This document shows positions 53,895-63,481 of a stretch of DNA of 64,000 nucleotides, in pieces. Origin of the DNA: Rosettibacter primus (lineage in GTDB: Bacteria > Bacteroidota > Ignavibacteria > Ignavibacteriales > Melioribacteraceae); NCBI RefSeq assembly GCF_036860675.1, contig NZ_JAYKGK010000001.1:372001-436000 (forward strand). Reading direction: 5' to 3'. Position 1 is the first letter of the stretch; every line of letters begins with the position of its first letter. A program made the position numbers and the translations under genes. The notes under the pieces were generated by a model. It did no database searches, was not told where the DNA came from, and saw nothing but the letters and a program-made list of their open reading frames with translations.

Positions 53895-55271
53895 TCATGC
53901 TTTATAAATTTTTCCGTCATTTAATCCCATAATCTTAAAAGCATTACGTGTATCAAGAATTAATTTTGCATTTTTACGAATAAAATCATAATCATAGTCG
54001 TCATGGTCGGTTGCTAAAATTATTAAGTCATATAATCGAATTGAATCTTTTCTTAATTCAACAGAATAAAGGTCAAATTTATATTTTCTTGTTGGAGGAA
54101 GTTTTGGAAGATATGGGTCATTGTAATCAACTTCAGCTCCCTTTTCTCTTAATATTTCTATTAATTTTAATGAAGGGGATTCACGCATATCATCAATGTT
54201 CTTTTTGTATGCAACTCCAAGAATTAAAATTTTACTTCCCTTAAGAGTCTTTTGATGTTCATTTAACACTTCAATTGCACGTTCTACAACATGATAAGGT
54301 TGAAATGTATTTATTTCACCTGCTAATTCGATGAATTTTGTATTTACTTCATACTCGCGTGCTTTCCATGTTAAATAAAATGGGTCGATTGGTATACAAT
54401 GCCCTCCTAAACCAGGGCCTGGATAAAATGCTTGAAAACCAAAAGGTTTTGTTTTAGCTGCTTCTATAACTTCCCAAATATCAATATTCATTTTTTCAAA
54501 AACCATTTTGAGTTCGTTAACAAGAGCAATATTTACAGAGCGATAAATATTTTCCAGCAATTTAGCTGCTTCGGCAACTCTTGGTGAAGATACTGGAACT
54601 GTTTTATTTACTATTTGACTGTATAATTTAACTGCAACTTCCTGACATGACTTTGTAACCCCACCAACAATTTTAGGAATTGTACTCGTTGTAAAATTTT
54701 TATTGCCAGGATCTTCACGCTCTGGACTGAATGCAAGGAAGAAATCTTTTCCCACACTAAATGTTTGATAGTTTTTAACAAACTCATCAGAATTTGTTAT
54801 TGGCAATTTAACTCTTGGTGCTGTTTCAAATAATGGAAGAAGTAATTCCTCTGTTGTACCTGGATATGTAGTGCTTTCAAGAGAAATTAATTGACCTTTT
54901 CTTAAATATTTTTGAATTGTCATTGCAGTATTTTCTACATATGTCATATCCGGTTCTCTGTGCTGATTTAATGGTGTGGGCACACAAATAATAATAGCAT
55001 CACATTCTGGTAATCTTGTAAAATCGTTTGTAGCTTCAAATTTCCTTTTATCAACAATTGCTTTAATTAATTTTCCATCAATATGTTTAATATAACTTTT
55101 ACCAGAATTTAAAACTGGAATTTTATTTTCATCAATGTCAAAACCAATAACATTAAAATCATTGTTAGCAAATGCTAATGCTAATGGAAGCCCGACATAA
55201 CCCATTCCTATAATTCCAACCACAGCTGTTTTGTTCTGAATTTTATTGAGTAATTCTTTTTTGTAGTTCAT
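53895..55271 (-). CDS. wbpA: UDP-N-acetylglucosamine 6-dehydrogenase (WbpA-like)
   Basis: NAD-dependent four-electron oxidation of UDP-GlcNAc to UDP-GlcNAcA, the first step of the WbpA-B-E-D pathway. 458 residues. The N-terminal Rossmann motif is AVVGIIGMGYVGLPLALAFA, and the NAD-binding segment CVPTPLNQHREPDMTYV and FSPEREDPGN follow. The catalytic cysteine is C292 in GPGLGGHCIPIDPFYLTWKA. The C-terminal UDP-binding domain contains LGVAYKKNIDDMRESPSLKLIEIL. The GGHCIPIDPFYLTW wording fits the UDP-GlcNAc/UDP-ManNAc dehydrogenase branch rather than UDP-glucose dehydrogenase. Followed by wbpB. Confidence 0.87.
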   Translation of the reverse strand: MNYKKELLNKIQNKTAVVGIIGMGYVGLPLALAFANNDFNVIGFDIDENKIPVLNSGKSYIKHIDGKLIKAIVDKRKFEATNDFTRLPECDAIIICVPTPLNQHREPDMTYVENTAMTIQKYLRKGQLISLESTTYPGTTEELLLPLFETAPRVKLPITNSDEFVKNYQTFSVGKDFFLAFSPEREDPGNKNFTTSTIPKIVGGVTKSCQEVAVKLYSQIVNKTVPVSSPRVAEAAKLLENIYRSVNIALVNELKMVFEKMNIDIWEVIEAAKTKPFGFQAFYPGPGLGGHCIPIDPFYLTWKAREYEVNTKFIELAGEINTFQPYHVVERAIEVLNEHQKTLKGSKILILGVAYKKNIDDMRESPSLKLIEILREKGAEVDYNDPYLPKLPPTRKYKFDLYSVELRKDSIRLYDLIILATDHDDYDYDFIRKNAKLILDTRNAFKIMGLNDGKIYKA

Positions 55272-55451
55272 AATCTTCCCTCGCTTTTAATATAAATAAT
55301 TTTCAGTTTCCTTAAAGAAATATTTTTTAATGATGAAGCATGCAATAATTAAAAAAATCATTAATAGGATACATTTACCTGCAGTTTGCCCTTCCGAATA
55401 TTTTTTATAATCAGCTATTCAATTATAAAAAAATTTCTTTTAATAAAATTA

Positions 55452-56342
55452 TTATTTATCGAATCTAAGGATTATATTTTCACGCTTTCGCTTATCAAGC
55501 TGTTCTGATTTAAAAGTTGTTTTAAATAAATCAAAAAGATTTTCTAAACGAGGAGTTGTATCTTTTTCTTCAATTATTTTATTCCTCTCAATTTTATTTT
55601 CTTTTACTTGATTTTCATGTATAACAAGAGCCTGTTTGAGAAGTGATATAATTTCTTCCCTCAACGAATGAACTTCATCATGTGATGGTGAATTGGGTTT
55701 ACTAAAATTTTCACGATTATTTATTTGTTTAATATTTTCTTCTCTTAGATTATTTAAGTCATTTCTCTTTAAATCAGTCTCAATAGTTGAATTAGCTTTT
55801 GGTATAACTGCAAAATCTGTATCTGTATATTCTTCATCAATATAATTAGGATCAAGTGCAAATATAGCATCAGCAAATATTTTATCGTTTTGATTTTGTG
55901 CTTCGATTGCTTTCAAATCAAAACTATAAACTTCTGCAAAGTTTGGTTCTTTTTCCCATTTTGTAATGGAAGTTAATCCAACCTGTTGAATTCTAAATCG
56001 AAATTTTTGCGGGTCAAAATTAAATTGGAGATGACGCAAATCTTTAATTGCAAATATTGGATCAAAGTATATCAATTCAATTTTATCATCAATTTTTATA
56101 AAATATCCATATTTGGTGGAATAAGCATCAAGATTTTGAATATTTGTTAATAATCTATATACAATAAGATTTTTTGGAGAAGGATCTTTGATATAGTTGC
56201 ATACTTCAAAATAGCTTATTGGATGTGGTCTTTTTATTCTTTCATTTTTATAAATAATTTTAAAATTATCATTGAAATTAAATTGATTTTTTGAATAAAT
56301 AAGAATGTCTTTTGTTTTCAGGTCTAATGTTTCTAACAGCAT
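55452..56342 (-). CDS. Uncharacterised protein encoded behind alpha-glucan phosphorylase
   Basis: 296 residues, no signal peptide and no membrane segment, so cytoplasmic. I do not recognise the family. The N-terminal ~175 residues look folded (mixed strands and helices, for example YRLLTNIQNLDAYSTKYGYFIKI). The middle (~175-225) is polar and probably disordered, and ~225-296 is highly charged and helical, a likely coiled coil (EIISLLKQALVIHENQVKENKIERNK). It begins five bases after the phosphorylase stop, so it is surely in the same operon. A role in glycogen handling, such as a scaffold or regulator, is inferred from position only. Confidence 0.75.
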   Translation of the reverse strand: MLLETLDLKTKDILIYSKNQFNFNDNFKIIYKNERIKRPHPISYFEVCNYIKDPSPKNLIVYRLLTNIQNLDAYSTKYGYFIKIDDKIELIYFDPIFAIKDLRHLQFNFDPQKFRFRIQQVGLTSITKWEKEPNFAEVYSFDLKAIEAQNQNDKIFADAIFALDPNYIDEEYTDTDFAVIPKANSTIETDLKRNDLNNLREENIKQINNRENFSKPNSPSHDEVHSLREEIISLLKQALVIHENQVKENKIERNKIIEEKDTTPRLENLFDLFKTTFKSEQLDKRKRENIILRFDK

Positions 56343-56347
56343 ATTTA

Positions 56348-58912
56348 TTAAGCCCAGCGAATTAATCCAAGTTCAAATTGATTAATAAGCAATTCATGTT
56401 TTGGCAGAATTCTTAAAGTGAAGCCAAATTGTCCAGTATGTTTGCATTCAATTTCACCTTTGTAAGTAAATACATTTGTTTTTTGTTTTTTAGGAACATA
56501 AATCATATTAACATAATTATGTGATTGTTCAGAACCATTATCAACTTTTCCATAATAAATCTGAACATCTACATCGTTAGGAGTTAAATCACCAAGTTCA
56601 ACATCAGCAAATATTTGATATTTGTTTCCCACCATTAAGTCGACACCTTTTTGTTCTTCAGAAATACTGATAAATTTAACTTTACTCCAGTTATCAATTA
56701 CTTTTTGTTTCCATGCAGTAAATTCTTTTGCTTTTTTCCAGTTATTATTCATCAAGTAAATTCTTTTTTCATAAGCTTTGAAATAAAATTTTTGAGCATA
56801 TTCCTGAACCATTCTATGAGTATTGAAAACAGGTCCAAGTTTTTTCATTGAATTTTTCATCATTGTAATCCATCCGCGAGGAAGTTTATCTTCTCCCCTG
56901 TTATAAAATAATGGAACAATTTCTTTTTCAAGAATTTCATAGATTAATCTTGATTCCACTTCGTCCTGATAACCGGGGTTATCATATTCTTCGCCATTAC
57001 CAATTTTCCAGCCAATATCGGAATCATAAGCTTCGTCCCACCATCCATCAAGCACACTAAAGTTTAACCCTCCATTTGCGATTACTTTCATACCAGATGT
57101 ACCACTTGCTTCGAGAGGTCTCCTTGGTGTATTTAACCAGATATCGCAACCTTCCACCATATAACGAGCAACATTCATATCATAATTTTCAATGAATACA
57201 ATTTTTTTTCTTAAGTGTGGTTCTTTAGTCATTGCAATTACTTCCTGAATAATTTTTTTACCTTCCTCATCACGCGGATGAGCTTTCCCTGCAAAAATTA
57301 TTTGGACAGGATAATCAGGATTGCATAAAATACTTGCCAATCTTTCAACATCTCTGAATATAAGAGTTGCCCGTTTGTAAGCAACAAATCTTCTTGCAAA
57401 ACCAATTGTTAATGATTGAGCATCAAGAACTTCTTTAGCAGCATTAATTTCAGAAATAGAACCACCTTTTTCAATAATTTGCTGTCTCAATCTTTTTCTT
57501 GCAAAAGCTACAAGACGTTCTCTTCTTCTTTCATGAGTACGCCATAATTCTTCATCAGGTATATCATCTATTCTTTTCCAGATTTCTTTATCAGACGGGT
57601 CACGCATAAATTTTTCACCAAGATATCGATATAGTAATTCCTGCATATCATTTGACAGATGAGAATGTGTATGAACACCATTAGTTACATAATCTATTGG
57701 AATTTCATCAAAAGGAATATCAATAAAACCTGATTGCCACATTTTCTTTGACACTGTTCCATGTAGTCTGCTCACACCATTTACAAATCCAGCCATGTTC
57801 ATTGCAAGATGAGCCATGTTATAATTGACCGGAGGTTTATTTTTAATTATTGTACCCAGACTATAAAAAGTTTTATCGTCTATTTTTAATTCATTACGAT
57901 AGTATGAACCAAAATATTTTTCCATCAACTCATTTGGAAATATATCAATACCTGCAGGAACGGGAGTATGAGTAGTGAAAACATTAGAATAAAAGTTTAT
58001 GTCACGTGCTTCATGGAACGTGAGATTATACATCTGCATCAAAATACGAATTCTTTCAAGTGCAAGAAATGCAGAATGTCCTTCATTCATGTGACAAACA
58101 AGAGGTTTAATTCCCATAGCATATAATGCACGAATTCCGCCAATGCCTAGAACAATCTCCTGTTGAATTCTTGTTTCAATTGTACCGCCATAAAGTGTTC
58201 TTGTAATTTTTCTATCTTCCTCGTTATTTTCAGGAACATTTGTATCTAATAAAAATAGCGGAACTCTGCCAACCATAATTTTCCAGATTTGAACATACAC
58301 TGTTCTTCCAGGAAAACTTAGCTCAATTTTAAGAGGAGTTTTATCCCCATTCATTATTAATGTCATTGGCTGATTATAAAAATCTGTAATTTCATATTTT
58401 TCCTGCTGCCAACCGTCATTGGTTAAATATTGTTGAAGATAACCTTCCTTATAACATAAACCGACACCAACTAAAGGCAGTCCTAAATCACTTGAAGATT
58501 TTAAATGGTCTCCTGCCAATACACCAAGTCCACCAGAATAAATTTGTAATGATTCGGTTAATCCATATTCAGCAGAAAAGTAAGCAATTACATTTTCTTT
58601 TTCGAAATTGAAATTTTTGTGATACCAGGTTTTTTCTTCTCTATAAATTTTTAATTGAGCTGCAACTCTATTCATATGTGAAACGAAACTATCATCATTT
58701 GCAACTTCATTTAATCTTTCTTGACTAATTCTACCCAGCATTAAAACGGGATTATGATAAGTTTCTTCCCACAATCTCGAATCTAATCTTCTGAAAAGAT
58801 CAATAGCATCATAATGCCATGTCCAGTATAAATTATAAACTATCTCACGAAGCGGTTCTAATTTTGCAGGCAACGAAGGTATTACATTAAACCTGCCAAT
58901 ATATTTAACCAT
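56348..58912 (-). CDS. glgP: Alpha-glucan (glycogen/starch) phosphorylase
   Basis: PLP enzyme that releases glucose 1-phosphate from alpha-1,4-glucans. 854 residues, matching the shorter bacterial/archaeal phosphorylase branch with an N-terminal DUF3417-like segment (LPAKLEPLREIVYNLYWTWHYDAIDLFRRL). AYFSAEYGLTESLQIYSGGLGVLAGDHLKS starts the catalytic fold. HMNEGHSAFLALERIR carries the catalytic-site histidine, and EASGTSGMKVIANGGLNFSVLDGWWDEAYD is the PLP/phosphate region. Well-formed TTTG-N18-TAAATTTG promoter 33 bases upstream. The unknown gene at 55452 follows in the operon. Divergent from plsY. Confidence 0.93.
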   Translation of the reverse strand: MVKYIGRFNVIPSLPAKLEPLREIVYNLYWTWHYDAIDLFRRLDSRLWEETYHNPVLMLGRISQERLNEVANDDSFVSHMNRVAAQLKIYREEKTWYHKNFNFEKENVIAYFSAEYGLTESLQIYSGGLGVLAGDHLKSSSDLGLPLVGVGLCYKEGYLQQYLTNDGWQQEKYEITDFYNQPMTLIMNGDKTPLKIELSFPGRTVYVQIWKIMVGRVPLFLLDTNVPENNEEDRKITRTLYGGTIETRIQQEIVLGIGGIRALYAMGIKPLVCHMNEGHSAFLALERIRILMQMYNLTFHEARDINFYSNVFTTHTPVPAGIDIFPNELMEKYFGSYYRNELKIDDKTFYSLGTIIKNKPPVNYNMAHLAMNMAGFVNGVSRLHGTVSKKMWQSGFIDIPFDEIPIDYVTNGVHTHSHLSNDMQELLYRYLGEKFMRDPSDKEIWKRIDDIPDEELWRTHERRRERLVAFARKRLRQQIIEKGGSISEINAAKEVLDAQSLTIGFARRFVAYKRATLIFRDVERLASILCNPDYPVQIIFAGKAHPRDEEGKKIIQEVIAMTKEPHLRKKIVFIENYDMNVARYMVEGCDIWLNTPRRPLEASGTSGMKVIANGGLNFSVLDGWWDEAYDSDIGWKIGNGEEYDNPGYQDEVESRLIYEILEKEIVPLFYNRGEDKLPRGWITMMKNSMKKLGPVFNTHRMVQEYAQKFYFKAYEKRIYLMNNNWKKAKEFTAWKQKVIDNWSKVKFISISEEQKGVDLMVGNKYQIFADVELGDLTPNDVDVQIYYGKVDNGSEQSHNYVNMIYVPKKQKTNVFTYKGEIECKHTGQFGFTLRILPKHELLINQFELGLIRWA

Positions 58913-58944
58913 CCTATTTACTCCGTTTTTATTTTTTATAAAAT

Positions 58945-58974
58945 CAAATTTAATAATTTTATTTAATCTGCAAA
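58945..58974 (-). promoter_or_regulatory. Bacteroidota-type promoter for glgP operon
   Basis: On the minus strand TTTG (58974-58971), 18 bases, then TAAATTTG (58952-58945), 33 bases before the glgP start. Confidence 0.6.
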
Positions 58975-59131
58975 GAAATAATATTTTCTTTTGAAAAATT
59001 TATTTTAAGAAAAAATTTAACAACAATATTTTCTGATTTATAATAAGAAAATAGAATTTCAAAATTAACTTAAGAATAAATGCATTAATTTTTGTTTAAT
59101 ATGTAAGAAAAATTAAATACCTAATTTTTAT

Positions 59132-59139
59132 TAAATTTG
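59132..59139 (+). promoter_or_regulatory. Candidate -7 element for plsY-htrA-purB
   Basis: TAAATTTG, 23 bases before the plsY ATG. No TTG at the expected upstream spacing was found. Confidence 0.4.
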
Positions 59140-59162
59140 TTTTCAAAATATGGAATAAAATT

Positions 59163-59792
59163 ATGAATTACATTTTAAGTGCATTGATAGGAATTATAAT
59201 TGGTTCTTTCCCAACAGCATATATCATTCTAAAAAAATTTAAGAATATAGATATAACAGAAGCAGGCACCGGTAATGTTGGCGCAATGAATTCTTACGAT
59301 ATAACAAAATCAAAATTGATTGGCTTGTTAATTTTTATAATTGATTTGTTGAAAGGTTTTATAAGTGTCTATTTAGCAAAACTTTTGTTTGAATACGAAT
59401 TCTCAATATTGATGGTTGCATTAATTGGAGCTGTTTTAAGTCATTGTTTTTCATTCTGGATAAAATTTAAAGGTGGAAGAGGTTTAGCAACTGCTGCAGG
59501 TGGTGCTCTTATTCTTTCGATTCCAATTTTAGGGATATGGATTTTATTATGGCTTTTATCCTATGCTTTTAGAAGAAATATTCATTTTGGAAATTTTAGT
59601 GCAACTTTGCTTACTGGCGCACTGTCTTTTTCTTCTTCAGAAATTATGAATAAATATACAAATCCACCTGCTGCTTCAAATATGGAATTTAGCATAATGG
59701 TTTCAATTATGCTCTTGATTATCCTGATTAAACATATCAAGCCAATAAAAGAATATTTTTTACAACAAAGTTTAAAATCAAGGAAAGACTAA
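59163..59792 (+). CDS. plsY: Acyl-phosphate:glycerol-3-phosphate acyltransferase
   Basis: Inner-membrane enzyme that makes lysophosphatidic acid from acyl phosphate and glycerol 3-phosphate, the first acylation of phospholipid synthesis. 209 residues, five or so membrane segments. The three family motifs are visible: GSFPTAYIILK near the start, GTGNVGAMNSY, and KFKGGRGLATAAGGAL. First gene of a tight operon; the protease gene starts one base after its stop. The pairing with htrA and purB is positional and not obviously functional. Confidence 0.93.
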   Translation: MNYILSALIGIIIGSFPTAYIILKKFKNIDITEAGTGNVGAMNSYDITKSKLIGLLIFIIDLLKGFISVYLAKLLFEYEFSILMVALIGAVLSHCFSFWIKFKGGRGLATAAGGALILSIPILGIWILLWLLSYAFRRNIHFGNFSATLLTGALSFSSSEIMNKYTNPPAASNMEFSIMVSIMLLIILIKHIKPIKEYFLQQSLKSRKD

Positions 59793-59793
59793 G

Positions 59794-60978
59794 ATGAATA
59801 AAACAAAAATTATTGTTTTCTCGTCGCTCACTACTTTAATTTTAACAACTGCTATTTATGCATTGATATTGAAAAAACATATAACTGGCGGAGATTATTT
59901 AAGTTCAGTTCTTGAAAATAAGAGTATCAATGCTACAACTGTATCTCAAAGACAACAAATTAATAATGATATCTCAAACGGTAGAGAAACAATTATTACA
60001 AAAACAGTTGCTCAGGTAAGTCCTGCAGTAGTTGGAATAAATGTAATAGAAATTAGACAGTATCGCGACTTTCTTTCATATGATCCATTTTTCAGACAGT
60101 TTTTTGGTGACCGCGTTTATAATCAACAAATTCGTGGTCTAGGTTCGGGGGCAATAATTTCTCCCGATGGCTATATTTTAACAAATGACCATGTAGCAGG
60201 AAATGCGGTTGAAGCAATTGTTACATTAACTGATGGCTCACAATACGAAGCAAAAATTGTTGGAACTGATCAAGTATCAGATATTTGTTTACTGAAAATT
60301 GATGCTCAAAATCTTCCATACATTAAATTAGGTAACTCTGATGATATTTTAATTGGAGAGTGGGTTATAGCTTTAGGAAATCCTTTTGGTTTATTTGATA
60401 TTAATGACCAGCCAACTGTAACAGTTGGTGTAATTTCTGCAAAAGGGATGAATCTTGGTGCAGCTAATAATCGATACTATGTTGATATGCTTCAAACTGA
60501 TGCTGCAATTAATTCAGGTAATAGTGGTGGACCACTCGTAAATGCTAATGGAGAACTTATTGGAATGAACACGCTTATTTACACTGCACAAGGTTCATCT
60601 GGAAATGTAGGTGTAGGTTTTGCAATTCCAGTTAATAAAATCAAAAGAATTATAAAAGAATTAAAAGAAAAAGGAAAAATTGACAGAGATTTCTGGACTG
60701 GATTAAGTATTCAAACAATAGACCCTTCAATTGCAAAAGCATATAATCTTAAAAGTTCGCGTGGAGTTATTATTACACAGGTTGCAAAAAATTCTCCTGC
60801 ACAAAAAGCTGGTTTGCAGGTTTATGATATAATTCTTGGAATAAATAATTTCAAAATTAATGATGAAAATACTTTGATTGGCATTCTTCAGGAATTCAGA
60901 CCTGATGATGTAATCGAAGTAAAAATTTTAAGAGACAATAATTATTTAACAAAAAAAATGAAATTGGAGAGAAGATGA
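59794..60978 (+). CDS. HtrA/DegP-like trypsin-type serine protease with PDZ domain
   Basis: Envelope quality-control protease of 394 residues. An N-terminal hydrophobic segment (~6-26) acts as a signal or membrane anchor. The chymotrypsin-like domain has a complete catalytic triad: H133 in LTNDHVAGN, D163 in SDICLLKI and S244 in GNSGGPL. A single C-terminal PDZ domain (~300-390, containing GVIITQVAKNSPAQKAGLQ) presumably binds exposed C-termini. One PDZ and an anchor make it DegS-like in layout, but it might equally be a general periplasmic protease. Overlaps purB by four bases. Confidence 0.9.
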   Translation: MNKTKIIVFSSLTTLILTTAIYALILKKHITGGDYLSSVLENKSINATTVSQRQQINNDISNGRETIITKTVAQVSPAVVGINVIEIRQYRDFLSYDPFFRQFFGDRVYNQQIRGLGSGAIISPDGYILTNDHVAGNAVEAIVTLTDGSQYEAKIVGTDQVSDICLLKIDAQNLPYIKLGNSDDILIGEWVIALGNPFGLFDINDQPTVTVGVISAKGMNLGAANNRYYVDMLQTDAAINSGNSGGPLVNANGELIGMNTLIYTAQGSSGNVGVGFAIPVNKIKRIIKELKEKGKIDRDFWTGLSIQTIDPSIAKAYNLKSSRGVIITQVAKNSPAQKAGLQVYDIILGINNFKINDENTLIGILQEFRPDDVIEVKILRDNNYLTKKMKLERR

Positions 60979-62276
60979 TTCCTCGTTACACTCGTCCCCA
61001 GATGGGAAAAATCTGGGAAGACCAATTTAAGTTCGATACCTGGCTTAAAATTGAAATATTAGCATGCGAAGCAAGGTACAATCTTGGACAAATACCAAAA
61101 GAAGATTTAGAAGAAATTAAATCAAAAGCAAAGTTTGATATCAATCGTATCTTAGAAATTGAAGAAACAACAAAACACGATGTTATTGCATTCTTAACAA
61201 ATGTAGCTGAAAATGTCGGTCCTGCTTCGCGCCATATTCATTATGGAATGACTTCTTCTGATATACTTGATACTGCTCTTGCATATCAAATGAAATCAGC
61301 TGGTGAAATACTACTTAATGATTTAATTGAACTCAAAAATGTTTTAAAGAAAAGAGCTATTGAACACAAAAAAACTATCTGTGTCGGAAGAAGTCACGGT
61401 ATTCATGCAGAAGCATATTCAATGGGATTAAAATTTGCATTATGGTATGAAGAAGCAAAAAGAAACATTGAAAGACTTCAGAAAGCAATTGATGTTATAA
61501 GTGTTGGTAAAATTTCCGGAGCAGTTGGAACTTTTGAACATTTATCCCCTGAAGTTGAAAAACATGTTTGCGAGAAATTGGGATTAAAACCCGAACCAGT
61601 TGCAACTCAAGTGGTTCAAAGAGATAGACACGCAGAATTTTTAACAACTCTATCAATTATTGGAACATCTTTAGAAAAAATTGCAGTAGAAATTCGTCAT
61701 CTCCAAAGAACTGAAGTTCTTGAAGCAGAAGAATATTTTTCAAAAGGACAGAAAGGTTCTTCTGCCATGCCTCATAAGCGTAATCCAATTATAAGTGAAC
61801 GAATTACGGGAATTGCTCGTCTGCTTCGTGCAAATTCAATTGCTGCACTTGAAAATGTTGCTCTATGGCATGAACGAGATATCTCTCATTCATCTGTTGA
61901 AAGAATTATTATTCCAGATAGTTGCATTGCTTTGGATTATATCCTGCACCTTGCAACTAATTTAATTGACAAATTAATTATCTATCCTGAAAACATGATT
62001 AAAAACTTGAATCTAACAAGAGGATTAATATTTTCTCAAACAGTATTATTGAAACTTGTTGAAAAAGGAATGACACGAGAAGATGCTTACCAAATTGTTC
62101 AGAATTCTGCTATGAATGTATGGCAGGATAAATCAAAAAATCTTAAAGATGAACTATTAACATCAGATACTGTAAAGAAATATTTGTCAGAAAAAGAACT
62201 TGATGAAATTTTTAATCCCGATTTAATGCTTAAAAATATCGATTATATCTTTGCAAGAAGTGTTGAAATGGAATAA
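60975..62276 (+). CDS. purB: Adenylosuccinate lyase
   Basis: Catalyses two beta-eliminations in purine synthesis: SAICAR to AICAR, and adenylosuccinate to AMP, releasing fumarate. 433 residues, as in Bacillus-type PurB. The family signature GSSAMPHKRNPI contains the flexible-loop serine. TSSDILDTAL and GRSHGIHAEAYSMGLK hold the substrate-binding and catalytic histidine regions. The start overlaps the htrA stop by four bases (ATGA), so it is coupled to plsY-htrA. Followed by the inverted repeat at 62322-62414. Confidence 0.95.
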   Translation: MIPRYTRPQMGKIWEDQFKFDTWLKIEILACEARYNLGQIPKEDLEEIKSKAKFDINRILEIEETTKHDVIAFLTNVAENVGPASRHIHYGMTSSDILDTALAYQMKSAGEILLNDLIELKNVLKKRAIEHKKTICVGRSHGIHAEAYSMGLKFALWYEEAKRNIERLQKAIDVISVGKISGAVGTFEHLSPEVEKHVCEKLGLKPEPVATQVVQRDRHAEFLTTLSIIGTSLEKIAVEIRHLQRTEVLEAEEYFSKGQKGSSAMPHKRNPIISERITGIARLLRANSIAALENVALWHERDISHSSVERIIIPDSCIALDYILHLATNLIDKLIIYPENMIKNLNLTRGLIFSQTVLLKLVEKGMTREDAYQIVQNSAMNVWQDKSKNLKDELLTSDTVKKYLSEKELDEIFNPDLMLKNIDYIFARSVEME

Positions 62277-62321
62277 ATCATACTTAGTTTAATATTTACT
62301 TGAATTACAAATTAAAAAATG

Positions 62322-62414
62322 AGGTTGTCTAAAAAGTAATTATTCAGATTTTATAAACAGAAAATAAATTAAACCAACATTTTACATATATAAAATTTTA
62401 CTTTTAGACAACCT
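62322..62414. terminator. Bidirectional terminator-like inverted repeat (GAGGTTGTCTAAAAA family)
   Basis: Arms AGGTTGTCTAAAAAGTAA (62322-62339) and TTACTTTTAGACAACCT (62398-62414) are complementary apart from one bulged A, around a 58-base interior. It lies between the convergent purB and DUF6263-like genes. Resembles the element at 18406, in the same convergent position. Confidence 0.6.
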
Positions 62415-62423
62415 AAAATCAAT

Positions 62424-63449
62424 TTACATTAACTCAATTATATTTTTATTTGTTGTAATATCCTTTCGTGTAGTTTTTCTGATTTTCTGTGTTGCATCTT
62501 TCAATTCTAAATTAGCAGTTAATTCTACACTGGTTCCTGTTTCAGCACGAATCAGTAATCCCTTATCAATGTTAAATAAAATGTTTCCTGTCCCAGAAAT
62601 TTTAGGGTCACTAAAATTATACTTAATGCCGTTATCTTCACCCTTTTTATTCCCTGTCCATGTGCAGGATAAATTTGCACTTAACTTTGCAGCTTTATCG
62701 TTTTTGATTTTTACAAAATCTTCTATTTTATATGTAATTGTATTATTAATTTGAAAAACACTCAATTGACCCGGATAACTTTTTTCCCATGTAGAATCTT
62801 TTGCTAAAGATTTTTGAGGAAGTTCACGAAATATTAGTTGAGTAATTGGACGAATAAGAGCATCTCCTAAACTTTTAGCATATTGAGATTTTTGTTCTGC
62901 TGTTAAATTTTGTTTTTGTGGCTGCAAAGAATTTAATTTATCAATCATCTTATCCAAACGGAAAACCTCAATTACTTCTCCAAGTTCACTAACTCTTGCA
63001 CGATATGGTGTATTGTGAATAGTTAAGTAATCACCAAATTTTTGTTTTTCTTCTTCAGTCAATTGTTTATTGGAATCAAAACTAATTTTTTGTCCATTTA
63101 TATCAGCATCAAGTTTAAGAGAAGAAATTGTAATTCCCAGTTCAGCTATTTTATCTGCATCAACATCAATTACTTCAAGGTCAAAAACATAAGTAGTTGT
63201 TTGAGTCGATTTAGCCTGCATAAGGGAATCTGCTTGAACACTCTCCTGAGATGATGTAATTGTTGTAAGCTTGTATTTGAACTTATCCCCTTTTTCAAAT
63301 TTATAACGTAAAAATACTTTCTCGCCTTTCAGGTCAATACTTTCAAGATTTGACTTTGCAATCTCTGCCTTTTGCTTTTCTTCCTTTTTACTGCAAGAAA
63401 AAAAGAAACTAATGGAAATTATTATCAATAATAAATAAGTTTTTTTCAT
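62424..63449 (-). CDS. DUF6263-like lipoprotein
   Basis: 341 residues. A short hydrophobic N-terminus ends in a lipobox (SFFFSCSKK, cysteine at about residue 19), so it is an envelope lipoprotein. The mature part is beta-rich, with the FEKGDKFKYKLTT-type opening strand, a regular TTYVFDLEVIDVDADKIAELGITISSL segment and a late GTGNILFNIDKGLLIRAETGT strand. This looks like the uncharacterised DUF6263 family as I recall it. No catalytic motif is evident and function is unknown. Single gene ahead of the convergent inverted repeat; 32 bases downstream of ndk, so it may be co-transcribed with it. Confidence 0.8.
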   Translation of the reverse strand: MKKTYLLLIIISISFFFSCSKKEEKQKAEIAKSNLESIDLKGEKVFLRYKFEKGDKFKYKLTTITSSQESVQADSLMQAKSTQTTTYVFDLEVIDVDADKIAELGITISSLKLDADINGQKISFDSNKQLTEEEKQKFGDYLTIHNTPYRARVSELGEVIEVFRLDKMIDKLNSLQPQKQNLTAEQKSQYAKSLGDALIRPITQLIFRELPQKSLAKDSTWEKSYPGQLSVFQINNTITYKIEDFVKIKNDKAAKLSANLSCTWTGNKKGEDNGIKYNFSDPKISGTGNILFNIDKGLLIRAETGTSVELTANLELKDATQKIRKTTRKDITTNKNIIELM

Positions 63450-63481
63450 TTCAACTCTGTTTTAATTAATTAAAAAATTTA

